Source: Gemmatimonadota bacterium (lineage in GTDB: Bacteria > Latescibacterota > UBA2968 > UBA8231). From it: DNA of 41,443 bases. Shown here one piece after another: positions 40,997 through 41,443 of the stretch (position 1 is the stretch's first letter; each line of letters opens with the position of its first letter). The position numbers and the translations under genes are program-made. The DNA lies in NCBI GenBank assembly GCA_009841115.1, contig VXML01000025.1, positions 1 through 41,443 of the forward strand, read 5' to 3'. A model generated the notes under the pieces. The model made no database searches. It was given only the letters and a program-made list of their open reading frames with translations, and was not told the DNA's origin.

Positions 40997-41443
40997 TTAG
41001 TACGGGCCTCTAAGTTTTTTGACCCCGTGGTACTTGCCGTCCGAACCAATCACGGTCAAGAACACGGCGTCGGATCCCTGGTTATCGTCTGGCCCGTATT
41101 TGAGCTGCATGCCGTCAATTTCTATGGCGCCGGCATCTCGCACCGCGTGGAGCAGGCCCTCTCGACTCAGGTCGGGGCCGCAGGCTTTGAGACCGGCGAC
41201 AGCTAGGCGTCCGGCCAGATAACCTTCCAACGAAACGAACCCGGGTTCCGCTTGGGGGTCGTACTCGGAGAGGGCGCTGTGGTATCGAGCCACCACGGGG
41301 ATATTTTCATCATCGGGGGGAGGAACTACTTGCGTAACGTACACGCCGGCCCCGTCGGGCCCTAACTCGTTCGCCAAAGCGTTGCTCCCCACGAAGGAGA
41401 CCGTCATGAATACCGGGTCCAGCTCCCGCCGCACCAACTCTAT
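40997..41443 (-). CDS. Leu/Ile/Val-type substrate-binding protein, N-terminus beyond window
   Basis: This is the C-terminal 148 residues of a type I periplasmic binding protein; the frame continues past the window end, so the GTG at 41437 is not a real start. It is a clear paralog of the protein at 14380: shared F-V-G-S-x-A-L-A-x-E-L-G-P, E-G-Y-L-A-G-R-L-A and D-N-Q-G-S-D-A-V-F-L-T-V. It ends 37 nt before the antiporter ATG and may be in the same transcript. Confidence 0.88.
   Translation of the reverse strand: MELVRRELDPVFMTVSFVGSNALANELGPDGAGVYVTQVVPPPDDENIPVVARYHSALSEYDPQAEPGFVSLEGYLAGRLAVAGLKACGPDLSREGLLHAVRDAGAIEIDGMQLKYGPDDNQGSDAVFLTVIGSDGKYHGVKKLRGPY

Overview
The window comes from a GC-rich, Gram-negative-type bacterium with secreted c-type cytochromes, an outer-membrane barrel and a periplasmic-adaptor exporter. 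It is dense with genes that are common in uncultivated, metagenome-derived heterotrophs: phytanoyl-CoA-dioxygenase-like oxygenases, enolase-superfamily sugar-acid dehydratases, a sugar-phosphate isomerase/epimerase, several medium-chain dehydrogenases, an M81 (MlrC-like) protein and an M19-dipeptidase remnant. From memory this mix, and one decayed gene at 7144-7430, recall Latescibacterota/Poribacteria-like lineages. That is an inference; no rRNA or marker gene is present to prove it.

Layout. 1-3776 (minus): a four-gene unit with a cytochrome c/beta-barrel fusion, a pentaheme cytochrome c, a 2OG-Fe(II) oxygenase of the TIGR02466 type, and a secreted protein with 24 consecutive aspartates that is cut by the window edge. 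3777-4515: AT-rich non-coding DNA with an M19 dipeptidase fragment. 4516-7430 (plus): MlrC-like protein, an AT-richer DUF2188 + Rossmann-like pair, and a pseudogene. 7531-12748: a PLP decarboxylase with a dehydrogenase, a mazEF toxin-antitoxin pair (minus, with a near-consensus promoter), and an isomerase with a Zn-dehydrogenase. 12795-17804 (plus): four translationally coupled signalling genes (REC-PP2C phosphatase, RsbW-like kinase, Leu/Ile/Val-type binding protein, sensor histidine kinase). They converge without any gap on a STAS antagonist that lies downstream of an ammonium transporter (17805-19566, minus). 19807-21546: a solitary OLD-like ATPase. 21685-23969 (minus): two PhyH oxygenases flanking a KDPG-type aldolase. 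24075-28768 (plus): Fe-alcohol dehydrogenase, flavin reductase, MsrB, an unrecognised 348-aa protein and a cytokinin-dehydrogenase-like FAD oxidoreductase. 28908-35494 (minus): a peptide-export system. 35720-41443 (minus): two enolase-superfamily enzymes, a dehydrogenase, a CPA2 antiporter with CBS domains, and a partial binding protein paralogous to the one at 14380.

The most interesting system is at 26233-35652. It encodes a 90-residue precursor with a nitrile-hydratase-like (NHLP) leader, a GG cleavage site and a core of only ten residues, WSPSSPSLGP, built on a tandem 9-bp DNA repeat. Upstream is a complete NHLM-type exporter: an HlyD-like adaptor, an ABC transporter with a C39 peptidase domain, and a second large ABC protein. 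None of the usual RiPP tailoring enzymes (YcaO, LanM, radical SAM, cyclodehydratase) is in the window. The nearest candidates are the convergent FAD oxidoreductase and the unrecognised 348-aa protein. The precursor has an elaborate promoter region: a TATAAT box, an 18-bp perfect palindrome centred near -42, and three 11-bp tandem repeats one helical turn apart.
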